Notes: generated by a model from the letters alone, not told the origin. Positions 1 to 13,425 are shown, counted from the stretch's first letter. The stretch: 34,541 nt of DNA from Guillardia theta CCMP2712 (GCF_000315625.1 NW_005434488.1:1-34541), one strand, 5' to 3'. Numbers and translations: made by a program.

Positions 1-230
1 AGGGAGGGAGGGAGGGAGGGAGAAGGAGGGGGAAAGGGAGGGAGGGAGAGAGGGAGGGAGAGAGGGAGGGAGGGAGAGTGAGGGAGGGAGAAATAGAGAG
101 AGGGAGGGGGAGAGAGACAGAGACAGAGAGACAGAGAGACAGAGAGACAGAGGGAGGGAGAAAAAGGGAGAGGGAGAGGGGAAGGGAGAGAGACAGAGAC
201 AGAGACAGAGACAGAGAGGAAGAGACAAAC
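1..230. repeat. GGGA/GAGA purine-rich simple repeat
   Basis: The plus strand is almost purely purine, made of GGGA, GAGA and GACAGA units. It is a degenerate microsatellite. The open frames across it are low-complexity Arg/Glu products of the repeat, so I do not call a gene here. Confidence 0.9.
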
Positions 231-900
231 TCCCTACAGGTCCGGCGTAGGTGCTCGTTTTCCTCCACGATTTCACGAAAACTGGCTTTGAAGGGGAGAG
301 CGGGATCATCTCTTTCGTTTTCATCCTTGTTTCCCCACCATGCCGCCACAGTACGACAACTGGCGACGCTGTCCGCACGTAAGACAGCTTCCTGGCGGAT
401 GATGGTATCCGACAGATCGTCGGAAAGTAACCTCGGGGTTAACGTCGGCGACGGCATGGCCACCACCGAGGCGGAGCGCTGCTCAGCCGACCCATTCAAT
501 GTCTCCTTCACGAAGCTGCCCAAACGAGACATGCTTCAACTCATCCAGTCCGAGACAAGACTACCCGCTGGAATGCTCTTCCCGTCCATGTTTCCTTGAA
601 CAACTTCTTTCAACGCATCTCCGAGAGGAAAACCAGGCCTTCGCGTACCAAAATGTTAGGAAAACCTCCCACGAGTATGTCTCGAGCCCGTGTTGACACA
701 CGAAGTAATCCCGTCAAGAAACCAAAGAGCAAGTGTGCGAAACAATGCACAGTGCAACGATGAAGTTTATTCGATTTTGACGTTAGAATAAAAAGGAAAG
801 AAAGTAATCTAAATTCTTAAGAAACGACACTGCCTAGGACATCTACTTAAAAGAAAAACAAAAGTCTGTAAACATATCCTATCAACAGGCAGACATAGTA
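231..900. other. Unassigned unique sequence
   Basis: This stretch has ordinary composition but no domain or splice pattern I recognise. An open frame on the plus strand extends to about 600 and could be an exon of a neighbouring gene, but nothing supports it beyond being open. It might also lie downstream of, or in the 3' part of, the large minus-strand gene. Confidence 0.3.
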
Positions 901-1115
901 CGGGAGACTGACGGGAGAGAGCCAGCGGAGTCGGACAGTGAGGAGCTGGGCGAGCCCACGGGAGACTGACGGGAGATTGATCGGACAAGAAGAGCTTCCT
1001 GTTCCCTTCACTCTCTGTCGCCACCGCTAGCAAGACGGGAGACTGTCACTGTCAGGAGACTCACGGGAGACTGACGGGAGAGCGACAGTCAGCGGAGTCG
1101 GACAGTGAGGAGCTT
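901..1115. repeat. Two-copy imperfect direct repeat, about 50 bp
   Basis: A block starting CGGGAGACTGACGGGAGA and ending in GGAGTCGGACAGTGAGGAGCT occurs at about 901-947 and again at about 1063-1114. A shorter partial copy lies near 957. It lies outside any exon I could define, and no function is suggested. Confidence 0.7.
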
Positions 1116-2458
1116 GCAGGAGAGTCGGACAGTGAGCCTGAGCTGGAGAGCGGAGCATGCTGGAGCAGTGATCTTGCAACAACTTTCCAAAAAAAGCATA
1201 CGGTTCGTGCCAGGGTGTGTGCCTTCCCCGGGCCCCCTTCCCGAGCCTGCCCTAAACCCTAAACCCTTTATCATTATTATTATGATGATGATCATTATTA
1301 TTATGATGATGATGAGTTAAAAATCAGTACGAGGACAATCAGGAGAGTCGAGGAGGCTTGACCCTGACACTGTCGCACAGGCCAAACGGCGAGAAGTTCA
1401 GTCAGGAGAGTTGCTTCTCGAGGCTCCTTCGCCGGTCACCCCGAGTCGCCGGCACCCGGGCCTGCAGCTCACGATGATGAGTAAAAGATAGTACCAGGCA
1501 AACGAAAGGTTATTTGCGGCACTCATGGCTGCGAGAGGAGGAGGAGGAGGAGGAGGAGGAGGAGGAGGAGGATGTCTGATAGAGAGAGCAGAGGAGGAGG
1601 AGGAGGAAAGTGGAGGTGATCAGAAGAGGATTAGGGAGCATAGAGTGGGTTTAGAGGAAACGAATGCAAGGAGGGAGAAGAAAATGAGCGTCGCTTCCAT
1701 GAAGGAAAGAAGTATAGCGAGAAGAATTGACAGACAATGACCGGAATGTTTCAGTTGATCCTCCATGTTTGCGGCACTTTCGCTGCTGTCAAAGCTCAAC
1801 GAGTTCCAGTACGCCATCAGGTGCATCTTGCGTGAAACAACATCTCAACTGAGAACATTCTGGTTGCAGCCCTCGTGTGCCATGTCCTTCAGATGATGTT
1901 TGGGCGGGCTATGGCGACGAGGCGATCCGGGGAGTAGGCGCTCCTGGTAAGTCCCGTCTCAATCTGACCCTTCCCTGATCTTGCTTGTTTTGCTTGCATG
2001 AGCATGTTTTCATTGCTGTTGAAAGTTTGTTCTTCGTGCTTGGCTCTAGGCTTCCCATGCCTGACACGGCAGCAGGTATTCTCAACCCGCAGGATGTTTC
2101 GGAAGGCAACCTCTTTCCCGGCCCAGCAGCGTGAGATCTCTGCCACGTCTTGTCGTCTTGCTCACTGTCAGCAGGCTCATCCGCGGTGTTGGAAGCCCTG
2201 GGGTCCTCACAGCCAATTGCGCTTGAGCTGGATCGAGGGAAGGAGAGATGGTCGTGGTGATGGAAGGAGCGAGATGTTCGCCGTCACTACGAGCCTCTCA
2301 AGCCTCAAGTCCTGTACTCTCTTGTTTGTTGTCCCATCGTGCTGGGATTCGTGCACATGTATCAGAAAATTTTCAATCTTTTCCTAATTATCTCAGTGAA
2401 ATTTGAATGTTTATCGTACAAGGTGAAAGTTCCTTCACAGCATCAAAATGCTGCTTAC
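1116..2458. other. Mostly unassigned sequence with short microsatellites
   Basis: Contains a short CCCTAAA x2 motif near 1254, an ATT/ATG trinucleotide tract (1270-1316) and a GGA tract (about 1535-1572). I see no convincing exon. The 3' end of the large minus-strand gene probably lies here or beyond the left edge, because its last traced exon ends at 2459 with a good donor. Confidence 0.4.
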
Positions 2459-4349
2459 AGTGCCGATTGGCGAGCCATCTGATCTCATGGCTCGATAGTA
2501 GTCGCGCTGCTCACACCTGCCAGGTTGTCAGAAATCGGTAGGCATAGAAGAGGAGGAGGGGTAGGCATAGGAGAGGAGGGGTAGGCATAGGAGAGGAGGA
2601 GGGATAGGCATAGGAGAGGAGGAGGGATAGGCATAGGAGAGGAGGGGTAGGCATAGAAGAGGAGGAGGGGTAGGCATAGAAGAGGAGGAGGGGTATCGGC
2701 CACTCCCCCGGCCCCCCATCGTCCACCTCCTCCCTCAAGTATTTTCTTCCTCGTTTCTGTCCTTATCAGACCTCCGACCTCCCTCCCTCCTCTCCTTCAG
2801 CTCCTTCCTCTATCTGTCTTGACCCACCATTCCACCACGTTCTGCACGAGGTTCCCCTGCTGATCTGTCGCCTGCGTCGGATCCGTCCAAACCTCCGACC
2901 CTCGAGGGAGGTAACCGACCGCCTGGTGAGCGCGTGAGGGAGAGAGGAGGAAGGTGACTGACGTACGTTGATCTTCCCGCCAAGATACAGGCAGCCTTGC
3001 ACGCGAGCCATGCTGTACACCGTGCCGCTCACGCCGCTGCCTAGGGGGGACCAGATCCCACTTTCCCTCTACATCAGCACGAGACGAGACGCGGCTGGAG
3101 GTCACCTGGCGTATCTTGCGACGCCGTTGACGCTCCTTCCTGCTGCTGTCTTGAAGGCTCCGCCGACAAAGAGAGAACGTCCCATGCTGGCAAGAGCGTA
3201 CACCTCGCCGTCAAGCTGACCCAGACTCCTCCACTTCTACCGCCAAGGTCACCGCAAACTCGCGAAAGCTATTCTCACCTCCCCATCCCAGGACGCCAGA
3301 AACTTCGTATCCCTCTGACCTCCTGCGTTGCCAAAGTTTCCGCCGACGACGAGCTGCGGAAGCGTTGGCAGTGAGAGAGGCAAAGAGAGCATAACCTCGA
3401 AGCTGCAGTTCATGCAGTCAAAGTTGCCAGACGTCATCGTTAGCACTTCTCCTCCTTCAACTCCGCAGAATCCGCCGGAACAGAGCGGCTGCCATTGCAT
3501 CGAGCGCATGTCCAGAAGAAGGAGACCTCCTGCGATACCTCCATGTCACATCTACCATCCCTACCAACATTCTCTCCTCCTCCTCCTCTCCCTTGCTCTT
3601 CCTCCTCCTCCTCCTCCTCCTCCTCCTCCTTGCTCCCTCCCTTCCTCCTCTCCCTCGCTCCTTAACCTGTAGCGTCAGGCTGACCGCTAGAGGACAAAAA
3701 TTGTCCCGCGAGCGTGAGGAATTCATTTCCGTCGCTTTGACCTGCCAGGCTTGTCAAAGTCTCGTCGGCAGCTGCTCGCTCCTCCACCTGTGATGCTCAG
3801 AGCGCTCGCCACTCGTCCAGCTGGAGGAGGAGACCCGAAGATCTGCGGGAAGACCGTCAGGCGGACCGGCGTCACTTCCGCCTGCTGACCGGCTGCCATT
3901 CTCTCATGCTCTTGTCCCAGATGAGACACCCGAGGCTGCGAACAACGTGCTCTAGGGGGAGAATGAGGCGGGAGGAGGCGAGGGCGAAGGCTCACCAGCA
4001 CGGGAAGGCTGTCTGATTTCCTGATATGCTGGAGCACAAGACTAAGACAGAGGAGGAGGCAGTGCGAGTGATACCAACGGTGAAGGAGCCGAAGACCAAC
4101 AGCTGCTTGCGGGCTGGTAAAGCCAGCATTCCCCGTACTGACCCATCAAGTCCATGCCCGAGAGGAAAGAAATTTTCTCCGTTCCACTCAACGATGTACT
4201 TGGCCCGAACACTCGAAGCTTGAGGAGAAGTCAACAACCCCTGAGGTCAACGAGCGGGTGGTACCTTCTTGAAACGATCCTCCAAAGAAAACAGAGTCAT
4301 CGATCTTTGCTACTGCTCTGACTGCTCTGTCGATTCCCAGGTTGACCGT
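2459..4349 (-). CDS. Left gene, kelch/RAX2-like propeller repeats, C-terminal part
   Basis: Exons: 4349-4265, 4218-3996, 3935-3890, 3842-3788, 3741-3667, 3529-3279, 3236-3106, 3066-2967, 2922-2828, and a tentative 2516-2459. Repeated units follow W-x-PLG-x-G-x-x-G-x-V-x-A-x then a VGGxF strand: FFPLGHGLDGSVRGM, VRAVAKIDDSVFFGGSFQ, WRSLGQLDGEVYALASMG with LFVGGAFKTAAG, and WSPLGSGVSGTVYSM with LYLGGKIN. This is the repeat style of kelch and RAX2-type beta-propellers. The last exon is weakly supported and its donor (GTAAGC) implies that more exons follow to the left. Confidence 0.7.
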
Positions 4350-7300
4350 CTATAGAGCAACGGACAGGTCAAATGCTGGCTAACGCGCTCAAATAGAAAC
4401 CGTCATCTGCATCCTTGAAGATGGTTGAGCGAATCCGACATAGCCGTTACCCGAGTCATCGACCCCAGCTGCAGCCCAAGTCAGGTCATCAGTTGTCATG
4501 GAGAGAGTCTCCACCGAAGACGGTCTGCATGCTGTAGACCGTCTGATTTAACATGACGCCTTCTCTGACTACCCCCGCAACAATCTCGACAACTTGAACT
4601 TTGACCGGAGAGTCTGTCTGGTTGATCTGCAGCTGCTCGCAAACGAGCTTGACAAGCACGTGTCAAACAGAGCTTGCTCTCAGCTTCTGCCCACCTGAGT
4701 ATCGGAGAGGACAAGCAGTCGAGGACAAGCCGTTTGCCCGACAAAGACTTTAACAACTGGCGAATCGTTCAAGGTGAACCAACTCCAGCTGGCAAGCGAG
4801 CTGTCGTAGACGACAGCTGGACTGAAGTTGACACCATTGATGGTCAAACTGCCATTGGTTGACAAGCCATTGGGCCCCCACAGCCTCGGGCTGACGCTGA
4901 AGACTCGCGGCCTGGAAGGACGTAGAGGTCAAGAGGAGAAGAGAGAAGGAGCAGGCACAGAAAGACCTTGCTAGCACACGGAGCATCACGACATGCTCAG
5001 TGCTGACGCCACTCCCTCCGTACTCAGTCCCTCCGTTGTCAAAACATCTGCAAGGCTGTCAGCAGTGACGCCTCCTCTCGAACGTCACCAACCTGATGGT
5101 CAACGTGACCACACCGGCGTTGTCATCGTTGACCCAGAAGACGAGAGTCCCGTTTTCAAAGATGTGCGGATCCTTCTGCCCGTCAGCTGCCCCTTGTCAA
5201 AGTTCAGAGCTGGTCACCTGCTGGAAGAATGCTGGAGTATCGGTGCTGTACTGCACTCTGAAGGTGATACTCTGCCCGATCTCGTCGACTCCTCCCCTCG
5301 AAATGTTCCTGATGGCATCAGGTCTGACCTGAAGTCCAGCACTGACACCAGCTGATCAGAACCACCTTCAGCTCTAGAGCCTCTCACTTCTCTATCGCGA
5401 AGATGGTCGGAGGAGAGGCAAAAGTCGGGGGGTTGTTGACGCTGAGCTGGAGTAACTGGTGAGGACCAGTACAAAGATGAGGGGATGAAGAGATAGAGCA
5501 ACGAAGCAGAGAGAAGAACGTGGACGAGAAGTGAGTGCTGGATATTTTGACATGGCGCGAGGAGAGGGAGAGAGGTGGAGGAAGAGGAGGGGAGGAGGAA
5601 AAGCCAACGACAGGTGAATGGAAAGGTGGCGGAGCAAGAGGAGGAGGAGAGAAGCTACCACGCGCAAGGTGAGGGTTTGTGCTATGGATCTGTTCGATCC
5701 GAGTAGCGTCGAGTTTCCGTTGTCGAGGGCGACAATAGACAAGTTACAGACCCCGTTAACATTGGGCAGCAGCTGCAGCTGTAAACTCGCGTTGGAAGAC
5801 CACGGGGGCTGATCGAAGACAATCTGACAAGAACATCATCTCAAGCCTCATGGACGTGCGTCAGAAAACAAACCAAAGGAGCAGCGACGAGCATCGACCC
5901 GCACGAGTTTGGAGTTGTGTAACCCAAGACAAACGAAACCAACTGAGCAAACGTGAGATACAAGATCGAAGCAGAGCAAGTGAGATACAAGACAGAAGCA
6001 GAGCAAGTGAGATACAAGATAGAAGCAGAGCAAGTTAGATACAAGACAGAAGCAGAGCAAGTGAGATACAAGACAGAAGCAGAGCAAGTTAGATAGAAGA
6101 TCGACGCAGAGCAAGTGAGATACAAGACAGAAGCAGAGCAAGTGAGATACAAGACAGAAGCAGAGCAAGTTAGATAGAAGATCGAAGCAGAGCAAGTGAG
6201 ATACAAGACAGAAGCAGAGCAAGTGAGATAGAAGACAGAAGCAGAGCAAGTTAGATAGAAGATCGAAGCAGAGCAATTGAGATAGAAGATCGAAGCAGAG
6301 CAAGTGAGATACAAGACAGAAGCAGAGCAAGTGAGATAGAAGATAGAAGCAGAGCAAGTGAGATATGGTTTGTTGGCAGTAGCTGTCAGTCTATTACTTG
6401 CAGAATGCCTTCGTCTGGCGCTCCCGCCGTGACATCTGGCAGCAAGTCAGAAGATCCCGCCCGTCCGCCTCAGGTGGTTCACTGGTGATGAAGTTGGTGA
6501 AGGTGAGCTGGCGATCTTGGTTGCTTTCCTTGACGTCAAGGACGTGAGAGGCCAGGGCGAAGTCAGGCGGGTTGTTGACGGAGAGAAGGTCAAGCACGAC
6601 TCGCTGCGCTCCAAGTTCAACGTCGATGCGAAGAAGCTCAAGTCAGGTAGATGGAGGAGAATGAAGAGGAGAAAAAGCAGGAGAAGAGGAAGAGGAGGAG
6701 AAAAAGGAGGAGAAAAAGGAGGAGGAAGAGGAGGAGGAGAAGAGGAGGAGGAAGAGGAGGAGATTACGTCTGACACGCTGGAGGCGATGGCGCTGATAAC
6801 GGCATTCAGAACTTATAAAACACTACAGGAGACTCGGCTTACCTCCCGTTGACTGTCACTGAGATCGAGAACGCCAGCTCAAACACCCTCGATGAATGTC
6901 AGGAAGCAGATTGACAAGCTGAGAAAACCTCACCCGTGAACCCAGTTGGCAGCTCGGAAGGTGAGGGTGCCGTTGGTTGACAAGGTGGGGAGGTCTTGAA
7001 AGATTTGGCTCGGGAGGAGGCCGAAGTCAGGGACCTGAAAGGGGGAGGGAAGGGAGGGGATCGTCAGTAGCTGTCAGGGACTCAAATATTTCACTTGTTT
7101 CGCACTCTCCAATGAAAACTTGAAACCCGTCTGAATGAAATTCCCGTCAACCTCCACCTGCCATGTTGTGAGCTGAGAAACCTCCTCCCTTCCTCATCCT
7201 CGTTCGCTCTTGCTTGATTTCCCAGCTACTCCCTCAATCTTCTCTCACCTGCACCCCGCAGCTCTTCGAGATGGTTCCATTGCCCTCAAGCACGATGATG

Positions 7301-8189
7301 GAAGGGCAGGAAATCCGCGCGAAGACTCCAGACGTCAAAGTCTGCAACGGCTTGTCAAACACGAAGAGTCAACTGATGAGCTCGCCACCTTCAAGAAGAT
7401 CTTCATGTGCTTGACAGCAGTTCTGACTCAAACGTCACCCTCCTCCTCCTCTACTCTCAACCACTCGCCTGTCTTGTCCGTACACGTTGCCATTGAGCCG
7501 GAAAACTCCCCCGCCGTCGATGAGCTGCACATCAACGTCTATCGTCTCGTACTTGGAGTTGTTGAGATGTAGCGCCATCATTCCCATCCTGCTTGCTCGG
7601 TAAGAAAAGTTGACCCGGTCTGCCATCATCACCCGTTCTGAATCCACAAGTGCGGAGGCGACGAGAAGAAGGATAGGGTAGAGAACGACACATGAAATCG
7701 AAGCGTCTGATAGTGAGAGGGAGGGATGGAGGGAGGAAGGAAGAGAGGGAGGGGAGGGAGACTGGGGTTAGATGGATCCGAGCAGAAGCATCATGTTCTT
7801 ACCTGTGCGAGATTTTCATCTCCAGAGCTCACATTCCAGGCAAACCTAACAAAGACAAGTCAAAGTCGACATCTCAAGCTTTGACCTCACGTTATGTTCT
7901 GATCTTTCGGGTCTGAGACAATCACTATCTCTGGTTCAAGGTCGAAGCTGGGCGGGTTGTTGATGAACGAGGTTGTCAACGCAAACACTCGAGAGAATTC
8001 TGTCGTCTAGTCATATGAAATCATTTCGACAAGCTGAAGACTCACCCAAGCTTGTCAAGTTGCAGCCCATCGGCCCCTCAAGCGTGCTCCTCAACAGATT
8101 CATCACGATCCTGCTCAATCATCAACATCTTCCCTCCCCCCCACTACCCCCCCCCCCCCCCCCCCCTCTCACTATCCTCCCTCTCCCTT

Positions 8190-8221
<32 letters not shown>

Positions 8222-9795
8222 TCTCGTGCTCGGTCTCGTGCTCGTGCTCGTGCTCATCGTACTAGATTTCCTTCTCCTAGTTTTGTCGCTACCTGTATAA
8301 TCTCGATCCCATCATCTCCACCGTCGGCGTCACCGTCAAACTCCCCTGATCATCCACCCGCATCGCCACTTCACCTCCTAGCAGAAGTCAGGAGGAGGAG
8401 GAGAGAAGGAGGAGGAGGAGGAGAGCAGAGCGCAGCAGAAGATGCAATGAAGAAAGAGGAGAGGAGAACCGGGGGCAAGAGGCGACATGTTGTCATAGGC
8501 TCCGAAGACAGTCAAGTTGGGGAAGAAGCACGACGATCCTGTGCAGCATGAGGCGAGCAACAGAAGAAAAGAAGCTCGACCGTAGTCCCTCTCTTGCCAG
8601 TCAAACCAATCTTGTGCGAGAGATGGATACGTACACATCAGACGTGACCGGGGAAGACCGCGGAACACAAGGAGTTTGTCTGCAGCGACTTCATGACTGC
8701 TGCTGTCACGACAACTCTGTTGTACCTCCCCTTGCTTGCACAAACTTGGCTCCGTCGAGGATTCCATGGCAGAAAGTGCTTAAATTCTTCTGGATGACTC
8801 TGTCGCAGCTTGTCAAACTGGAACGAGACAGACAGTGAAAGAAATTCACCTGGAGTAGAGACGACCCGCCTGGTCAAAGATGCCAAGAGCTTGACAACAC
8901 AACCGTCACACGCCCACACACGTTGACTGGGTTCAAACCTGACACGCTGAAACGAGGATGTCAGATTCGTGAAGAGGAATGAGCAACAATAATGTGATGA
9001 TAGATGATCAGCAAAAGTTGAAATGAAGGAAGTGAAGAAACCTGAGATCGTCGTCAATCACGTCGAATGTCTTGATAGTTCCTTGTGACATGTCCAGAGC
9101 GTGAAAGTGCGATGAGCTTGAGTTAAGCCACATGCTTGTGACGTCTTCAACTCCCTTCGTCCTCCTGCATCGCACATGACATTTCAACACGACATCTCAA
9201 CACGACATCTCAACATGACATCTCAACATGACATCTCAACATGACATCTCAACATGACATCTCAACATGCTCATCTCAACATGCTCATCTCATCATGACA
9301 TCTCAACATGCTCATCTCAACATGAAATCCGGTTGCGCTGGCAAACACCTGAAGTTCCACGGGAATGCGATCAACCCTTCAGTGATGCTGTTTGCAAGAA
9401 GCAACTTCTGCATCTCGCCTGATCGCATGTCATCGTCACCTCAGCCTTCTCCCCGTCTCACCTCGTCGGTCTGGCAGCGACACGAAATTCCACTTTGACG
9501 TCACTCCTGCTGTCGCGTCACTTTGACCGTTTCCCCGTTCTCATCCGTCACCTGTTGGGAAGCGAAGAGCAAAAGTTCTCGTAGGAAGTTGAAACAGCCC
9601 GGGGACTCTACTGCGGTTGGGAGGAACAGCTGAGATCTCGTCGATGAAAGTTCCGTTGGCTTGACAAGGAGAATAAGGAGGAGAATATGCGCAAGTTTGA
9701 TACCCGAAGCCTCTGAGGTGCTCCTGCCGCTCCACTGCAAGACTGCAGAATGCGGTTGCATCACCTGTACCTTCTCAGCTCCTCCACCCTCTATC

Positions 9796-9884
<89 letters not shown>

Positions 9885-12800
9885 TGTCCTCGTCCTCCTC
9901 ACTGCTCCTGCTACTGTCTGAATGATCTACCTGTTTGTCAAACACTTGTTGCGAACTCGACGTCAAATCTCTGATTCCCTGAGGATCGAGGAGTCAGAGG
10001 AGGAGCAGTAACACGAGTGGGATGACTTGAGCGACGGCGAAGAAGTGTTCTCCTTCGTCTTCGAAGTGAAATACATCAGAACATCCTCTGTTGCAGTCAT
10101 ATCATCGTCATCGCACTAACAAGACAAGTAGCTATGAGACCTCAACCCATTGACGTTGTCATGTGACGGCCATGAGAACTTGAGACTTTCCTGCAGTAAT
10201 GTATCAGTTGATTCATTCCCGCCATCATCATCGTCATCAACCAGGTATCTTGCCAAATACGCCTGAACTTCTTCAGTTGACATGCTGCGTATGAACTCGC
10301 AGGCAGCGTTCACGGAGCATTCAACTGAGCATGAGAGCGAGCAGATGGAGCAAACAGCGTCTGTGCTGCAGAAGCCTTCATTCGATCCTCCTGCTTCATT
10401 GTTCACCAACCTATTTCCCCTCCTCCTCCTGCTCCTGCTCCTCCTCACCCACCCCGCCTCCTCCGCCCACTCTGCTCCATCTGCTGCTTCTTCCTCCATT
10501 GCTTTCCTCAAAATTTGCGCTACTTTTTCGCGCCCCTATTTATTCTCTGTCCTATCCCTCCCTCCCTCCCTCCCTCCTCCCTTCATCTTCTATTTCAACC
10601 TCATTTCTCTGTGCTCTACTCCTCCTCCGCCTCCTCCTTCTCCTCCTCGCTTCCTCCTCCTCCTCCCCCTTCCCTTTCTCCCCCGCGTACCCGGTAGATA
10701 GCTGGTACATCCTCCCCAGATCAGCCTGGGGTCTTCCTGGTACCGATCGCTATCCGAGCATGCCAGCACGGGGAGGGCAGGAGCGCTTCCTGCGTCTCGT
10801 ACCGCATCGCTCAGCTCCACGAACGATTCTGATCCAGCATGGTCCAGCAGCACGAAGACAGCGGGCTGTGCGTCAGAGGCGGAGAGGAGGGAGAAGATGT
10901 CGGAGACTGCGGGGGAGGGAGAGGTAAGAGAAGGACAGCAAGTTTGAAGATTTTTGACCTGCTGTCATCGGCTGACTGATCCTTGACAAGACAACGAAAC
11001 TTTCTTGACAAGAATTTGTATGGTTGGACCTGTTTGCAGACTTCAGTCATGTGCTCTCGCTCTGTTTGTCACTGGTACATCTGTCTGCACGGGAGGGAGA
11101 ACGTGTTGATGTTGATCACGCCGGGTAACGAGATGTTTTGAAACTCCCTGACTCAAAATTACTCACTCTGATAAACTTGAAGAAATCACCTGAAACGTTC
11201 TTGTTGAGAATTCCATTCCCAGATCTCAACATGTGTACTCCAAGCGGGATATTTGAAACTGACAATGGGAGGCGAGAGAAGAAGAAGGAGAAAACGAAGA
11301 GCGGAGAGGAGAGGGGAGGAGCGGTGTGGAGAGGAGAGGGAAGGAGAGGAGAGGAGAGGAGAGGGAAGGAGAGGAGAGGAGAGGAGAGGAGAGGAGAGGA
11401 GAGGAGAGGAGAGGAGAGGAGAGGAGAGGAGATATAAGCTCAGAAAAGTTTCAGCAGCAACGAGTCACCTCGAGCAGTCGATGTCCGAGCACTCAGCGTT
11501 GCTTCCTCCGTCTCCTGCCAGCACAAGGAAATGTCGAGACTCGTTGACCTGCAGATGAGCTACGGAGAGCGCGCGGAGAGAAGAGAGAGGCTGGAGGACA
11601 ACGAAACCCACTCCTTGCTCCCAGCTGTAGACAACGCTGCTGGGAATCAGCTGAGAATTGCTTGTGAAAGCGACGGCGAGGAGGAGTCGAGGGCCGAGCA
11701 GGAAGGAAGAGGAAGAGCGGGAGAAGGAGGAGGGACCGCCCAGGCTTTGATGGTGATGAAAGCGACTCGTGCTGACGTTCCATGTGTAGACATTGACTGC
11801 CGACATGTTTTGGTTGCTCAACCAGTTTGAAACAACAACAATCGTCTCTCCTGTCATTGCTTGTCACCCATTACTCTTATCTTGTTCCCTTGCTCACCGT
11901 TGGTCTTTGCGACGCTCATGTAGACAGCATTTGCGTCTTTCACCCCGTTCTTGTTGAGATATTGAAAGAACACAAACCTCTCCTGTTGTTTTTCGTTTCA
12001 TTACCTTTGATCCTCCTCTCTCCTCCTCTCCCCTCCCCTCCCCTCCCCTCCTCTCCCCTCCTCTCCCCTCCTCTCCCCTCCTCTCCCCTCCTCTCCTCTC
12101 CTCTCTTCTCCCCTCCTCTCTCCTCCCCTCCTCTCCCCTGTGCTCGGCTCTCCTTCTCCCCCTCACCTGCTCTGCATTCCATCGCAATACTGACACTCCA
12201 GCCTCTCCACCAGCGACGAGGAGGAGGCGGTCGAGGCCGAGGAGGAGGAGCTCGGACGAGTAGGAAGCTGCCAGGTTTCCGCCGAAGATGCGGGAGGGAG
12301 AGAGGAGGCTGAAAGTGAAATCGAGAGCTCCTAGCACAAGCTCAGTGCGAGGGAGAGAAGTAGGAGAGAAGTGAGCTGTTCTCACCTGTAACAATGTCTG
12401 ATGACTGCAATGCATTGAGGCCACGAGAAGAAATCTGCAAGAGAGGTCATAAGAAAATCATGATGACAACTGTGCAGAAAGTTTTACCTTGTTGTCATAC
12501 TCCCACAATACTTTCTCTTCTTGTTGTATTGATCCGAGCTCAGTGAAGTTTCCTGTGAGGGAAGAAAGAACAACATGTTTATGATAGCACATTCGCGGAC
12601 AACACTTCTGACCTGTCAGTGAATCCCTTCGGAGAACTGCAATGGAGCTGATCACAGGAGTCAGACCAGAGAAGGAGAATGATGAAGATATCAAGTTCTC
12701 ACTTTGACAGCAAGGAGAACAGCAACATAATCTTCGAGTCTGCCGTCATCATCATCTTGCTTGCTCCCGCTATGATCGACGGGTAGAAAATTCCCCTGAC

Positions 12801-13382
12801 ACCGCAACTCACTTGTAACTTCACATGTCCCATTTCCACTCTCACATGTACTCAACCGAACCATTGATGATGTTCAAAGACAACATGTGAACGGCTCCAA
12901 ACGTGTGACTCTTTCAAACACAAATGTAAGCAAGCGAAGAACAACCGGCAACGAGCAACCGAGTCTGACGACCTTGCTGACCTTCTGCTATCCAGCACAT
13001 ACAAACATCTCATTGTGCTGCTGCTTCCTCTGCATCCCTCTCCCTCTCCACTTATCGACATCTGCTCCGCGCCTCGTTCCCCCCCTGCTCCTCCTCCTCC
13101 TGATCCGAAGGCAGGGATGCACTGACTGTCTGGGGAAGGCTGGAAACTTGAGTAAGGAATAGCTATGAGAAAGGGAGGGGAGAGGAGGGGAAAGAAGAGG
13201 AGGAGAGGAGAGGAAAACAGATGAATCTGAGAAGAGGAGGAGAGGGGAGAAGATTAAGATTTGCAGCAAACTCGATTACCTTGATGACTCCAGTGTCATT
13301 GCAAACGTCAAAAACACTGCAATCATGAATGAGAGAATTGCCAATGATGATAATCCTCCTTCTCGTTGTCCTCCATCCATAC

Positions 13383-13425
<43 letters not shown>

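Noticed and set aside
1252-1268. CCCTAAACCCTAAACCC, resembling plant-type telomere repeats
   Set aside because: Only about two units, surrounded by unique sequence and another microsatellite; too short to indicate a telomere or chromosome end.
3049-3058. Apparent one-base frameshift at a C6 run in a kelch-like repeat of the left gene
   Set aside because: The frame with WDLVP seemed to break before LGSGVSG, but starting the exon after the AG at 3067 gives WSPLGSGVSGTV in one frame with the right phase, so no frameshift is needed.
9780-9900. Long Arg-Thr / Asp-Glu / Leu-Val dipeptide open frames
   Set aside because: Products of the CTCGTC hexanucleotide repeat inside an intron; no splice phase supports them.
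11940-12310. Open frames of more than 150 codons on both strands across CT/GA-rich DNA
   Set aside because: Low-complexity frames over a pyrimidine tract; only the minus-strand exons 12330-12167 and 11982-11898 are supported by paralog alignment.
12988-13269. Alternative frame of left-gene exon 30 containing a RGADVDKW segment
   Set aside because: It shares a short ADVD match with the paralog, but the other frame conserves the cysteine spacing and CLYVL and has a matching splice phase.
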